DNA of 18,359 nucleotides from Opitutales bacterium (GCA_021772555.1 JAJFLT010000459.1:1-18359); one strand, 5' to 3'; counted from the first letter of the stretch, positions 1-7,807 are shown. The notes: a model not told the origin generated them from the letters alone. Translations and numbers: made by a program.

Positions 1-837
1 ATTATCCTCCGGGGAAAACTCGTAAAAAGTGAGGGAATCGTCATCAATCATCAAGTTGGCATTGGCCAGAGGGCCGGAGTTCAAGTAGGCGATTTCGGTT
101 CCGGAGTAGAGTGAGGCATAATCGTAACTAAAGGTTTCTTCGCTGGTGACGATTTCGTCGGCAGTTGTTTCGGTGTCTGCTCCCTGGAATTTTGTCTGGC
201 TGAGGTTGGGTTCGCCGAACAGCCCCAGACCGGCGATTTCCCCGGCTTGCGTGATATCTAATTTGAGGCGGACGAATTGGGCCTGTACTATGGGAAAAAT
301 ATAATTTGTGCGCTGCTTCGGCTCGAGCTTGAGGTCTTCACCGACAGTTACCCAGCGACGGCTCTCTATGGGCAGGGAGACATTGGAGATGGCAATTTCG
401 GCAATGCCGCCAGCTGAAAAACTCATTAAGAACAACCGGTTGATGGGATAGTAATTGACCAGATTGAGGACCAGTGTGTGAGGGCCCAGGTCGAAGTTGT
501 AGGCTAGGGTCTCGTCATCACTCATGAGGTTTCCGATGCCGATTTCGTCACTCGTGTTGATGGAGATTTGATCCTGTTGGCCCTCTTGATCGTAGTGGGT
601 CAAAGAAACATCCATGTGCCAACGGGCCAAGTTCTTGGGTAAAGCGGCAAGGTCCTGCTCACCGATAGAGGCAATTTCGTGGAGCTCCAGTTCTTGCCCG
701 TGAACCTGGAGAGTGGGCCAACCTCCCGCGCCGAGCAGCAGGAAGAGGGCGGGCAGAGTTAAGCGCAAACGTCGGCCGCTTTTTATTGGGGACCGGCGCC
801 GTATCATGGAATGGGCGGATGTTATCTGTATCTTCAT
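1..837 (-). CDS. Secreted discoidin-like protein, 3' end outside window
   Basis: The frame is open from ATG at 837 down to base 1, giving 279 codons and no stop, so the C-terminus lies outside the window. The first ~48 residues form a long Sec signal: a basic stretch (RRR at 13-15, GRRLR at 21-25), a hydrophobic core (LTLPALFLLLGAGG) and a likely cut after VHG. An in-frame Met at codon 11 (base 807) would give a more usual signal length, so the start is uncertain. The mature part is beta-rich. Residues ~100-208 resemble an F5/8-type (discoidin) jelly roll, with NLMSDDETLAYNFDLG near the start and FVRLKLDI..AGEIAGLGLFG at the end. A second copy seems to begin at ~260 (NANLMIDDDSLTFYEF). Such domains usually bind carbohydrate, which fits an envelope role near an EPS locus. 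The discoidin call is by pattern only and the substrate is unknown. Confidence 0.6.
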   Translation of the reverse strand, partial: MKIQITSAHSMIRRRSPIKSGRRLRLTLPALFLLLGAGGWPTLQVHGQELELHEIASIGEQDLAALPKNLARWHMDVSLTHYDQEGQQDQISINTSDEIGIGNLMSDDETLAYNFDLGPHTLVLNLVNYYPINRLFLMSFSAGGIAEIAISNVSLPIESRRWVTVGEDLKLEPKQRTNYIFPIVQAQFVRLKLDITQAGEIAGLGLFGEPNLSQTKFQGADTETTADEIVTSEETFSYDYASLYSGTEIAYLNSGPLANANLMIDDDSLTFYEFSPEDN

Positions 838-867
838 GCCTCTGGTTTTCTACCTTTAATTAATAGT

Positions 868-896
868 ACTTTATCTTAAATCGTTGTTATTTACAA
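868..896 (-). promoter_or_regulatory. Candidate sigma70-like promoter for the leftward secreted protein gene
   Basis: On the minus strand TTGTAA (plus 891-896) and TAAAGT (plus 868-873) are separated by exactly 17 bases. Each hexamer matches the consensus at 4 of 6 positions. The site lies about 30 bases upstream of the ATG at 837. Because the DNA is AT-rich, chance matches are likely. Confidence 0.25.
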
Positions 897-902
897 GAAT
901 AT

Positions 903-1178
903 TAGAACCTATCTCAAATTCGATGATGACGATGCAGAGAGCCATTAGGGGTTTGAGCAAGGCGCGTCGGGACTTGCCGGGCTGGAAGCCCTGCGGCCCC
1001 GACGGAACGCCGCCCAAACTCCTAATGGCCTCTGTCCGAAGGATTTGTGCGGCACGGCGGCACCTACGGCGTTGGTTCGCGCCCGAAGGGCTCCAGCCCA
1101 TCTGGGCGCGAAACCGCCTGGCATCTGCCTCCGTGGCGCTACAAACATCATTCATCTGCGAATCTGAGATAGGTTCTA
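903..1178. mobile_element. MITE-like non-autonomous element with 20-bp TIRs
   Basis: The ends are near-perfect inverted repeats: TAGAACCTATCTCAAATTCG at 903-922 and its reverse complement, with one mismatch, at 1159-1178. The repeats begin and end with TA, which may be a duplicated TA target. The GC-rich interior contrasts sharply with the AT-rich flanks. It contains two hairpin modules. Module one pairs ~935-972 with ~1000-1034 imperfectly and has an inner GGGCT/AGCCC stem at 979-991. Module two pairs 1074-1084 with 1104-1115, again with an inner GGGCT/AGCCC stem at 1088-1099. Both strands happen to be open for about 110 codons across the element, but the products have low complexity and match no family, so I do not call a gene. 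It was presumably moved in trans by a transposase elsewhere. The family cannot be fixed from this sequence. Confidence 0.7.
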
Positions 1179-1844
1179 GAAGAAACCGATTTCCTCGATC
1201 ATCCATCAAATGATGGCTGGACCTCAGTCATTCGGTATAATCCCCTCGTTGAATCCTTTGTATATACCCTAGGTATAATATAAAAATGGCCAGAAAAATA
1301 AAGTAAAAATTTGTAAAAAACTTTTAAAATACACTATGACAAACAGTTAAAAAAAGTGTAAAATTTTGAGAAATAATTTAGGTATATACCAATTATTTAC
1401 ACCGATATCAGGCTGAATTTCCAGGCGATTCCAGGATATCCAATTGTTCCTGGTGCGCCAGGATTGTGAAGTCATATTCAGTCAATACCAGAAATTGTTG
1501 ATCACTGAAGTCCCCCAACTTTTATTTTTCAGGCAAACGATGTTCTAGCTGGGAAGCATTAAAGTAAGGAGATTAGATAACGGTTAAGATTTTATAAAAC
1601 TTATAAAGTATTTATTCATAAAAAGATATAAATCATTCAATTAATGAATTTACATTTTTTAATGAAAAACAAATCCGCTCTGAATACATTTTGATTTCCG
1701 TATTTGGATCAGCGCTCAAACGTCCCGGTGGTTCGATACTTAAACCGGATTTTTGCAGCGGGTAAGCACTGGATGATCTTTTAATCCGACTTGAGGTATA
1801 TCGTTTGAGCAAATTTGTTGCTTATACGTTATCTATTATTTTAC
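1179..1844. other. AT-rich non-coding stretch with palindromes
   Basis: I see no convincing gene here. The DNA is strongly AT-rich, unlike the GC-balanced genes on either side, which suggests acquired or decayed sequence. Features visible: GTATATACCCTAGGTATA (1260-1277, arms TATACC/GGTATA), the perfect palindrome GGTATATACC (1381-1390), a 6-bp hairpin TCCTGG-TGCG-CCAGGA (1448-1463), and a 9-bp inverted repeat GCTCAAACG/CGTTTGAGC (1714-1722 and 1802-1810). These could be operator or recombination sites of the cassette to the right, but nothing proves that. Confidence 0.5.
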
Positions 1845-1916
1845 AAATGTCCTATTTAAAGGTAGTATCATATGAATTGACTTATTTAAGAAATGTCTTA
1901 AATAAAGGTAGTTATT
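1845..1916 (+). promoter_or_regulatory. Duplicated start region with 10-bp palindrome upstream of zinc-ribbon gene
   Basis: Bases 1845-1866 and 1891-1912 are direct copies at an offset of 46 (19 of 22 identical). Each carries the Shine-Dalgarno-like AAAGGTAGT followed 8-9 bases after the GG by an ATG. The first ATG (1872) opens a two-codon frame, ATG AAT TGA. The second (1917) starts the zinc-ribbon gene. Between them lies a perfect 10-bp inverted repeat, TTATTTAAGA-AATG-TCTTAAATAA (1882-1905), which ends in the second Shine-Dalgarno. TTGACT (1877-1882) and TAAATA (1899-1904), 16 bases apart, could be a promoter overlapped by the palindrome. The layout suggests operator-based autoregulation or control of translation initiation. 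Either is inference. Confidence 0.5.
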
Positions 1917-2333
1917 ATGAAATTATCAGAATTCTATCGGAAGTATCCGACACAAAAAGGCTGCCTGCAGCACCTGGAAAAGTTGCGGTGGAGGGATCTG
2001 CCGGTCTGCCCGTACTGCAATTCGGACCACCACACGAGACTACCCAAGGAGAGCCGCCACCATTGCAATAACTGCAACACGACTTTTTCCGTCACGGTGG
2101 GCACGATTTTTCATCACACCAAGGTGGATCTGCAAAAATGGTTTTTGGCCATTGTGCTGATTCTGGAGATGAAAAAAGGCCTTTCCGTCCGCTGGTTGGC
2201 GGAAGAATTGGAGGTCAATAAAAATACCGCCTGGCAGATGAAGAATCGTATTCGGGATGCCAGGAGATCCGATAGGTGGCTCCTTAGGCGAATCCTGGAG
2301 CAGGAGAAAAGCGTATCTTTGGGAGAGAAATAG
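1917..2333 (+). CDS. IS1595-type transposase N-terminal zinc-ribbon/HTH protein, no catalytic domain
   Basis: This 138-residue protein matches the N-terminal part of IS1595/ISXO2-like transposases. A zinc ribbon has C31-PY-C34 and C50-NN-C53, followed by the typical FSVTVGTIFHHTKVDLQKWF stretch (57-76) and a helix-turn-helix-like segment (~88-112, GLSVRWLAEELEVNKNTAWQ). Family members then continue for ~150-200 residues with a DDE/DDN nuclease fold. Here the protein stops after a basic tail, and I see no nuclease remnant downstream. It is therefore either a truncated transposase or a stand-alone DNA-binding protein. The sequence up to the stop looks intact and the start has a good Shine-Dalgarno (AAAGGTAG), which favours a retained small protein. 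The next gene lies 140 bases downstream on the same strand and may be co-transcribed. Confidence 0.75.
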   Translation: MKLSEFYRKYPTQKGCLQHLEKLRWRDLPVCPYCNSDHHTRLPKESRHHCNNCNTTFSVTVGTIFHHTKVDLQKWFLAIVLILEMKKGLSVRWLAEELEVNKNTAWQMKNRIRDARRSDRWLLRRILEQEKSVSLGEK

Positions 2334-2473
2334 AATGAATACTTTTAAGGGGACAGAAATTCGGATGAGGCGTGGGCCGTGCAATTATACCGAGACGACC
2401 ACTGCCACCGATTCCGGAAGAACCCCAACTCCGACTAATTGAGGAGTTATTTTTTAAAACGAAAGGACTAAGG

Positions 2474-3382
2474 ATGAAAACGAAAATACTAAAATCAATA
2501 CGGGAGGGGGATTTATCCCTGGGCTCCAAGAGTCTCCCCTGTGCTGTTTTGGAAGACGGCGCCCACATAATATCGTGTCCCGGCTTTCTCAAAGCGTTAG
2601 GCCGACCCTGGCGGAAAACTTATAAAAGTGTGGACCGGCCCGGTTTTCTGGCCGCCCAGAACCTCGCCCCGTTTATGGACGACAGCCTGAGGTCGGGACA
2701 AAAACCGATTGAATTCCGCACCTTGCATGGGGGCAGGAAGAGTGGTTATAAAGCCGATCTTCTGCCGAAATCGTGCCAGGTTTACACCTTGGCGAATTCG
2801 GCCGGAGTTTTGCGTCGCAACCAGACAAGTATCGCCGTTGCCTGCGGGGACATCCTGCGGGATATTGGCGATTCCGAAATAGAGGACCTCATCGACGAGG
2901 CTACCGGATACCAGGATATTCGGGACCTCAAATGCCTGCATAAATACCTCGAAGGTTCCCTTCCGGCGTATTTGTCCGAGTGGTCGAAGAGGATACCGGA
3001 AGATTTCTACCAGGAGCTGTTTCGCCTCAAGGGTTGGAAATGGAGCGGTATGTCCCTGGTCCGGCCCGGTGCCGTTGGAAAACTGACCAACGATATTGTA
3101 TTCGAGCGAATCGAGCCGTTTGCGCTGCAGGAACTGGTGGAAAATTTGCCGGCCAACAATCGCACCCGCAAAAGGCGCACCCCAAACCCGTGGTTTAACA
3201 ACAATGTGGGTCACCCCGCCCTTGAAAGCCACGTTTTTGCAGTGGTCGGTTTGATGCGGGCTTCGGCCAACTGGAGCCAGTTTCACCGGCTCCTGCAGCG
3301 GTCTTTTCCCAAGAATGGAAACGCCGTGAAGGGGATTCCGCAGAAGCGGAGAAGAGTCGTTCGTGAATCATCTGCCCGCTAG
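2474..3382 (+). CDS. P63C-domain protein (phage/mobile-element associated, function unknown)
   Basis: The 302-residue product resembles proteins with the P63C domain, known from phages and bacterial islands and without an established biochemical role. Recognisable parts in order are: N-terminal SLGSKSLPCAVLEDG (15-29), the conserved LIDEATGYQ (139-147), and the C-terminal P63C domain (~174-280). That domain has IPEDFYQELFRLKGW, VGKLTNDIVFERIEP, the VGHPALESHV segment, LMRASANW and LLQRSFPK. The tail is very basic (KRRRVVRESSAR). The start at 2474 is chosen because AAAGGA lies 6 bases upstream. The frame is open further up to an ATG at 2372, which would add 34 residues (RPLPPIPEEPQLRLIEELFF and flanks), and that extension cannot be excluded. 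It pairs with the upstream zinc-ribbon gene and is followed by a weak terminator, so the two form a compact cassette. Confidence 0.8.
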   Translation: MKTKILKSIREGDLSLGSKSLPCAVLEDGAHIISCPGFLKALGRPWRKTYKSVDRPGFLAAQNLAPFMDDSLRSGQKPIEFRTLHGGRKSGYKADLLPKSCQVYTLANSAGVLRRNQTSIAVACGDILRDIGDSEIEDLIDEATGYQDIRDLKCLHKYLEGSLPAYLSEWSKRIPEDFYQELFRLKGWKWSGMSLVRPGAVGKLTNDIVFERIEPFALQELVENLPANNRTRKRRTPNPWFNNNVGHPALESHVFAVVGLMRASANWSQFHRLLQRSFPKNGNAVKGIPQKRRRVVRESSAR

Positions 3383-3386
3383 TCAT

Positions 3387-3404
3387 GCCGTTACCGGCTT
3401 TTTT
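3387..3404 (+). terminator. Weak rho-independent terminator after P63C gene
   Basis: GCCG-TTAC-CGGC is followed directly by six T residues, starting 5 bases after the P63C stop codon. The 4-bp stem is short but GC-only, and position and T-run fit. It would close the cassette before the EPS genes. Confidence 0.45.
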
Positions 3405-3556
3405 AACACCAATCATTTGGAGCTAATCAATTAAATAGAGGCACCTCCCTGAGGATAGATAATACAGAGTCCTTCACCCCAATAGGGGTTGAAAAAGCGG
3501 GATTTCCGACCGGATCGCGAAGAGGCGGACTGGGTCGGTGCATTGCGTATGCGGGC

Positions 3557-4762
3557 TTGGCGGGTTGGATCTGGCTGGGGCTGGCATCGTCGATTGCGGC
3601 TGCGCAGGATGGCTGCTCCGATTTTGGTAGCGCACAGTCGGTCACTCGAACACTGGATTTAAGAAGTTATACCAGTTTGGAATACAACGACAATATCAAC
3701 GCCTCCGGGGTGGAGCCGTTGGAAGATTTTATTTTGAAGGCAGGCGTTACTGTTCAGGCCCAATGGCCGGTTTTCCAAAACAATTCCGTGGATCTCAATT
3801 TCGACCTTGGTTTTACCAAATATTTTTCTCACCCGGAATTGGACTCAAATAATAGTTTCCTCGATATATCGCCGGATTCCGGAATCGAGTATTGTATCAA
3901 GGCGGGTCAATTTACGATCGGGCTTTCCGATCATTTGAGTTTCGAGGCCGATCCCACCGACTCCCTGGTGGTGGACCCGCAAAGCGAGAACGTGGATTTC
4001 AATGTCCTGCAATACAACCGCTTTACCAATAACGGCGCCGTCAATGTCAATTGGGAGGTAAACCGGGACACGAACATTAATTTCGGCTTCCATCGTGATG
4101 ACATTTTGCCGACGGATTCAGAATTCGACTTTTCCCGGCGAACGAGCAATGTATTCCACCTTGGAGTGGTTCATTCGATAGCTCCCAACCTGAGGGTTGG
4201 CGGCAATGTAGCTAACACCAAAACGACTCATAAGTTGAACTTTCAAAACGACAGCCACGGATCGAGGTATGGAACATTTGCCGATTGGAGCATTACGGAC
4301 TTTATCAACCTGTACGTAGATTTGAGCTGGAATTCGATCGTATTCGATAATTCCGGATCCAACAGGGACGGCTCCGATGTATCCGATTTCAATGCGGAAA
4401 TATTGCTCCGCCACGAGGTCAACAGCGAATTCAGCCATGCGCTGGCAATCTACAGGCGTACCAACCTGGGATTTATTTCCAATTCCCTGCTTGAAGATCG
4501 CCTGCAATACTCATTTAATTGGTCCATCTTTGCCCGCACCTCCGTGACCGGTCTGGCTTCATTTGAAAGCGGAACGGACTCCGGTGGTCTCAGTCCGGAA
4601 TCTTATGATCGTCGCATTTTGCAAATAAATTACGGAGCCCATTTTAAAAACTATCCGATTACCTGGAACCTGGAATACCGATATACGGAAAAAACTTCCA
4701 CTATTTCGGCCAGAAGCTATAATCAGAACAGACTCCAATTTGTCATTAAATATGATTTTTAA
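3557..4762 (+). CDS. Outer-membrane beta-barrel protein of the EPS locus
   Basis: The product looks like a beta-barrel outer-membrane protein of the BBP2/EpsL kind: alternating polar and hydrophobic strands throughout (SYTSLEYNDNINASG, VNVNWEVNRDTNINFGF, ITWNLEYRYTEK) and a C-terminal aromatic end (FVIKYDF). It probably forms the outer-membrane exit for the polysaccharide made by the genes downstream. The start is doubtful. The frame has no ATG or GTG: TTG 3557 gives a signal peptide (WIWLGLASSIAAAQD) without a basic n-region. The frame stays open upstream to 3407 and encodes GSRRGGLGRCIAYAGLAG just before it, which would supply the n-region. A CTG at 3449, 6 bases after AGAGG, or an ATT at 3542 are other candidates. 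The stop overlaps the next gene's start by 11 bases, so the two are translationally coupled. Confidence 0.75.
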   Translation: MAGWIWLGLASSIAAAQDGCSDFGSAQSVTRTLDLRSYTSLEYNDNINASGVEPLEDFILKAGVTVQAQWPVFQNNSVDLNFDLGFTKYFSHPELDSNNSFLDISPDSGIEYCIKAGQFTIGLSDHLSFEADPTDSLVVDPQSENVDFNVLQYNRFTNNGAVNVNWEVNRDTNINFGFHRDDILPTDSEFDFSRRTSNVFHLGVVHSIAPNLRVGGNVANTKTTHKLNFQNDSHGSRYGTFADWSITDFINLYVDLSWNSIVFDNSGSNRDGSDVSDFNAEILLRHEVNSEFSHALAIYRRTNLGFISNSLLEDRLQYSFNWSIFARTSVTGLASFESGTDSGGLSPESYDRRILQINYGAHFKNYPITWNLEYRYTEKTSTISARSYNQNRLQFVIKYDF

Positions 4763-5708
4763 ATCAGCAGGTTTGGCCAGCTTCAGGTTTACTGGTGCCG
4801 TCTTGGCGGTTGGACTTGTTATGGTGCCTCGACTTTTGGTCCAGACGGCTGAGGAAACCCTATCTGCCGAAGTGCCCACCAGAATGGGTCTTCTCGATGA
4901 CACCCGTAGCATTCAGGTAGGCAATCGCCTTACCTACGTCGTGGAAGAGGATCGCGAACGCCCGCTCGGGTTCCTCGTAAATTCTCGGGGTGAGATTGAT
5001 ATTCCTTTGATTGGCAAGGTCAAGGCCGAGGGGAAAACCTGTCGGCTGTTGGCCCACGATATTAAATCCTTGCTCGAAGTGGATTTTTATTATCGGGCGA
5101 CCGTCCTGATTGATTTTCCTCAAATTGCAGGGAATCTTGGTGAGATTACCTTGATAGGGGAGGTCCAGCACCCGGGTCCACTGTCGTTGCCGGCGGACGA
5201 TATATTGACGGTGAGCGCAGCCATTCTCAGCGCCGGAAACTTCAACAGAGAAGCGGATGCCGAAAAAGTGACCATCATCCGCGGCAATCCCGAGGGCGAA
5301 GGAGTGGAGGACAAATTTGAACTCAATGTTAATGAAATGTTTACGACCGGCAATTTCGATGGCGATATGGAGTTGAGGGCCGGCGATATAGTTCTCATTC
5401 CAAAGCTGGATCGGGCCGGTGGGCAATTTTACATTTGGGGCGAAGTCATAAAGCCGGGTAATTACAATATTCCCAATGAGAGGGAGTTTACCGTGAGCAA
5501 GGCTATTTTTCTGGCCGGTGGATTCGGGCAATATGCCAACAAAAAAAAGGTTGAGTTGATTAAGGCCGATCCGAACCTGGACGAGGGTGAAAGGGTGGTC
5601 GTGGTCAACGTGCAAGCGATTTTGGAAGAGGGGTTGCGCAGTCTCGATCCTCTTGTGAGCCCGGACGATATCATCAAAGTCAAGGAACGAAGGTTTATGA
5701 TCCAATGA
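4752..5708 (+). CDS. SLBB polysaccharide export protein (Wza-like)
   Basis: The 318-residue protein carries a polysaccharide export domain (~53-120: IQVGNRLTYVVEEDRERPLGFLVNSRG, IDIPLIGKV) and two SLBB repeats (~132-216, ITLIGEVQHPGPLSLP; ~226-312, FYIWGEVIKPGNYNIP). In Wza-type systems such proteins form the periplasmic and outer-membrane channel for the growing polymer. The N-terminus has one hydrophobic segment (GAVLAVGLVMVPRLLV, 15-30). No lipobox cysteine is present, so unlike Wza it is probably not a lipoprotein, and the separate barrel protein upstream may provide the outer-membrane pore. ATG 4752 is chosen because it overlaps the upstream stop. A TTG four codons earlier is possible. 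No clear Shine-Dalgarno is seen, which suggests translational coupling. The stop shares ATGA with the next gene. Confidence 0.88.
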   Translation: MIFKSAGLASFRFTGAVLAVGLVMVPRLLVQTAEETLSAEVPTRMGLLDDTRSIQVGNRLTYVVEEDRERPLGFLVNSRGEIDIPLIGKVKAEGKTCRLLAHDIKSLLEVDFYYRATVLIDFPQIAGNLGEITLIGEVQHPGPLSLPADDILTVSAAILSAGNFNREADAEKVTIIRGNPEGEGVEDKFELNVNEMFTTGNFDGDMELRAGDIVLIPKLDRAGGQFYIWGEVIKPGNYNIPNEREFTVSKAIFLAGGFGQYANKKKVELIKADPNLDEGERVVVVNVQAILEEGLRSLDPLVSPDDIIKVKERRFMIQ

Positions 5709-7807
5709 AAGAAGTTGCCTTCGAGGAACAGGAGCAGGGCGCCGAATGGGCGGAAAATTTCCATGCATGGTTTTTCCGGGGGAAGATTCTACTCAAGAAG
5801 TACTGGTGGATATTCATTCCCACTTTGAGCCTGGGCCTTGGTTTTCAGGCTTATGAAGAAATGCAGCGGGAGCCTCGTTATGTCAGTCAGGGTAAAATGA
5901 TTGTCGATTCGCAGGTGTCTTTTCCCAACAGTCAGGTGATTCAGGACCCTTTGGCTTATTTCTGGGGAACGCAAAGCGAACTGATGCGCAGCCCCATTGT
6001 GCAAAACCGGGCCCGCGATCGCCTAGCTGCTCTAAGGCCCGAACTCAAACCGATTCCGATTCAATTGCGGGTAGGGCAACAACCCGAGACATCCATTTTC
6101 GTTCTTTCAGCCGAAGGCGGCGAACCGGTATTCACACGCGCCTTTTTGGATGCCTGCATGCAGGAGTATACCAACTATAAAAAGGAGACACGGTCCAATA
6201 CATCCGGCAGGGCTCTGATAAAGATAAAAGAGGAATTGATGAGCCTGGAGTCAGAGATCGACCAGCAGGAAAGCGCCTTGGTTGATTTCCAGAAAGAGAA
6301 CAATCTGGTTTTCGTGAAGGAGGAGAGCGACTCTGCGGGCTACAACCTGGTAAAGCTCAAAGGCAATATGGCCGACCTGAAAACGAAGTACCGGATGCTG
6401 GAGACCCTCAGTCTCGATCAATACCTCGATGGAGGGATTTCCAACACTGTGGGGGAGGACGGCGATCTGCTCAGCCGCAGTGTCCAGGAGATAAGTCCAG
6501 AATATCGACAACAGAAGGCGATCTTCGATCAACTCAATGCCGAAAAAGATGAATTCTCCATCTATATGAAGCCCCGGCATCCCAAAATCATGAGCCTTAG
6601 CCGCGAGATCGAAAGGACTCATAATTTCCTGAAAATTTATCGTCGGCAGGGTCTACAAAAACTGGAATCGCAAAAGAGCATCCTGAAGATCCAGATTGAT
6701 AATTTGGCCGCATTGATTACGGATGTGGAATTGACAGCCCTCGATTACAGTCGGCGCCTGGCGGAGTATGAACGCCTCCAATCCCAGTTGAATCGCTCCC
6801 GCAATCTATATGAAAACCTTCTTGAAACCATTCAGAACCTCGACCTGAATGAAAATTTTAGCCAGGAAACGATTGCTGTTTTTGAGAATGCCAGCCCCGC
6901 CTATGCCGTTCCGGTGCAAATCGGCCGGAATTTTGCCCAGGGTGGGGTGGTTGGGGTGATTCTGGGTTTCGGGTTGATTTTCCTGCTGGGGATTCTCGAT
7001 AACCGTGTCATATCCGGCGAGGATCTGAGCCGACGTTTCGAGCTGCCCATCATGGGTATTATTCCCTTCCAAAAGCAGGCCAAGAAATCTCGCATGGAGT
7101 TGCTCCAGCCAAAGGATTCTCGTTATCTTTTTGCTGAGGCCTGCCGCACTTTGCGTTCATCCATCCTCTTCATGGAAAAGGATGGCGTTCAGCCGACCAG
7201 TTTCATCGTAACCAGCGCCGTGCCCTCCGAGGGTAAATCTACCATTTCATCAAACCTGTCCATAACGTTGGCTTTGACATCCTCCAAAACTATCCTGGTT
7301 GACGCCGATCTACGGCGCGGTGTGCTTTACAAAGAATTCAATCTGAAAAAATCCATAGGTTTGAGCGAAGTCATTAGCAATGATTTGCCTTTGGATGACT
7401 CTATTCAGAAAACCGGCTTCGAAAACCTGGATTTTATTTCCACCGGAGAATTTCCGGAGCGTCCGGGGGAATTGCTTTTGAGCGACCGTATGGGCCGTAT
7501 CTGCCAAGAATTGCGGGAGCGTTATGACTATGTTGTATTCGATTCCGCGCCGGTTTTGGCAACAGAGGACACCTCAAGTTTTGCCACCAGGGTGGACGGA
7601 GTTCTTTTTACCGTTCGTTCCGGTTATACGCAGGCCCGGCAGGTGCGGTCGTCCCTCGAACGGCTTCAGCAGCGGGGAGTCAACGTTTTTGGTTTTATAT
7701 TGAATTTCGTCGATACCAAGGGATCCGATTATTACTATTACAATAAGTATCAAAATTACTATTATGTGGATCCGGGGAAGACTCCTGTAGAGAAGGAAAA
7801 GGTTTAG
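5705..7807 (+). CDS. Wzc-like polysaccharide co-polymerase/BY-kinase fusion
   Basis: This 700-residue inner-membrane protein joins a Wzz-type chain-length regulator to a bacterial tyrosine kinase. TM1 lies at ~33-50. A large periplasmic part with long coiled coils (~165-400) includes a DEFSIYMKPRHPKIMSL motif. TM2 is at ~408-428. The cytoplasmic P-loop kinase has Walker A (SEGKST, K511), Walker A' (ILVDADLRR, 530-538) and Walker B (YVVFDSAP, D613). The tail has a tyrosine cluster, eight Tyr between 676 and 687, the expected autophosphorylation site. It should control chain length and export together with the SLBB protein. The start shares an ATGA overlap with the upstream stop, and the gene ends with two stops in a row (TAG TGA). 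The fused Wzc layout is usual for proteobacterial-type systems. I see nothing broken. Confidence 0.92.
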   Translation: MKEVAFEEQEQGAEWAENFHAWFFRGKILLKKYWWIFIPTLSLGLGFQAYEEMQREPRYVSQGKMIVDSQVSFPNSQVIQDPLAYFWGTQSELMRSPIVQNRARDRLAALRPELKPIPIQLRVGQQPETSIFVLSAEGGEPVFTRAFLDACMQEYTNYKKETRSNTSGRALIKIKEELMSLESEIDQQESALVDFQKENNLVFVKEESDSAGYNLVKLKGNMADLKTKYRMLETLSLDQYLDGGISNTVGEDGDLLSRSVQEISPEYRQQKAIFDQLNAEKDEFSIYMKPRHPKIMSLSREIERTHNFLKIYRRQGLQKLESQKSILKIQIDNLAALITDVELTALDYSRRLAEYERLQSQLNRSRNLYENLLETIQNLDLNENFSQETIAVFENASPAYAVPVQIGRNFAQGGVVGVILGFGLIFLLGILDNRVISGEDLSRRFELPIMGIIPFQKQAKKSRMELLQPKDSRYLFAEACRTLRSSILFMEKDGVQPTSFIVTSAVPSEGKSTISSNLSITLALTSSKTILVDADLRRGVLYKEFNLKKSIGLSEVISNDLPLDDSIQKTGFENLDFISTGEFPERPGELLLSDRMGRICQELRERYDYVVFDSAPVLATEDTSSFATRVDGVLFTVRSGYTQARQVRSSLERLQQRGVNVFGFILNFVDTKGSDYYYYNKYQNYYYVDPGKTPVEKEKV

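Noticed and set aside
871..1213. Long open frames on both strands across the 903-1178 element
   Set aside because: Both are open because the GC-rich hairpin sequence lacks stops. They run through the TIRs into AT-rich flank, match no family and have no ribosome-binding site.
1805..2071. Frame starting TTG 1805 across the leader and into the zinc-ribbon gene
   Set aside because: It overlaps the zinc-ribbon gene in another frame, has no Shine-Dalgarno and no recognisable content.
4860..5768. 302-codon minus-strand frame opposite the SLBB export gene
   Set aside because: Antisense shadow of a clearly recognised gene; no family features.
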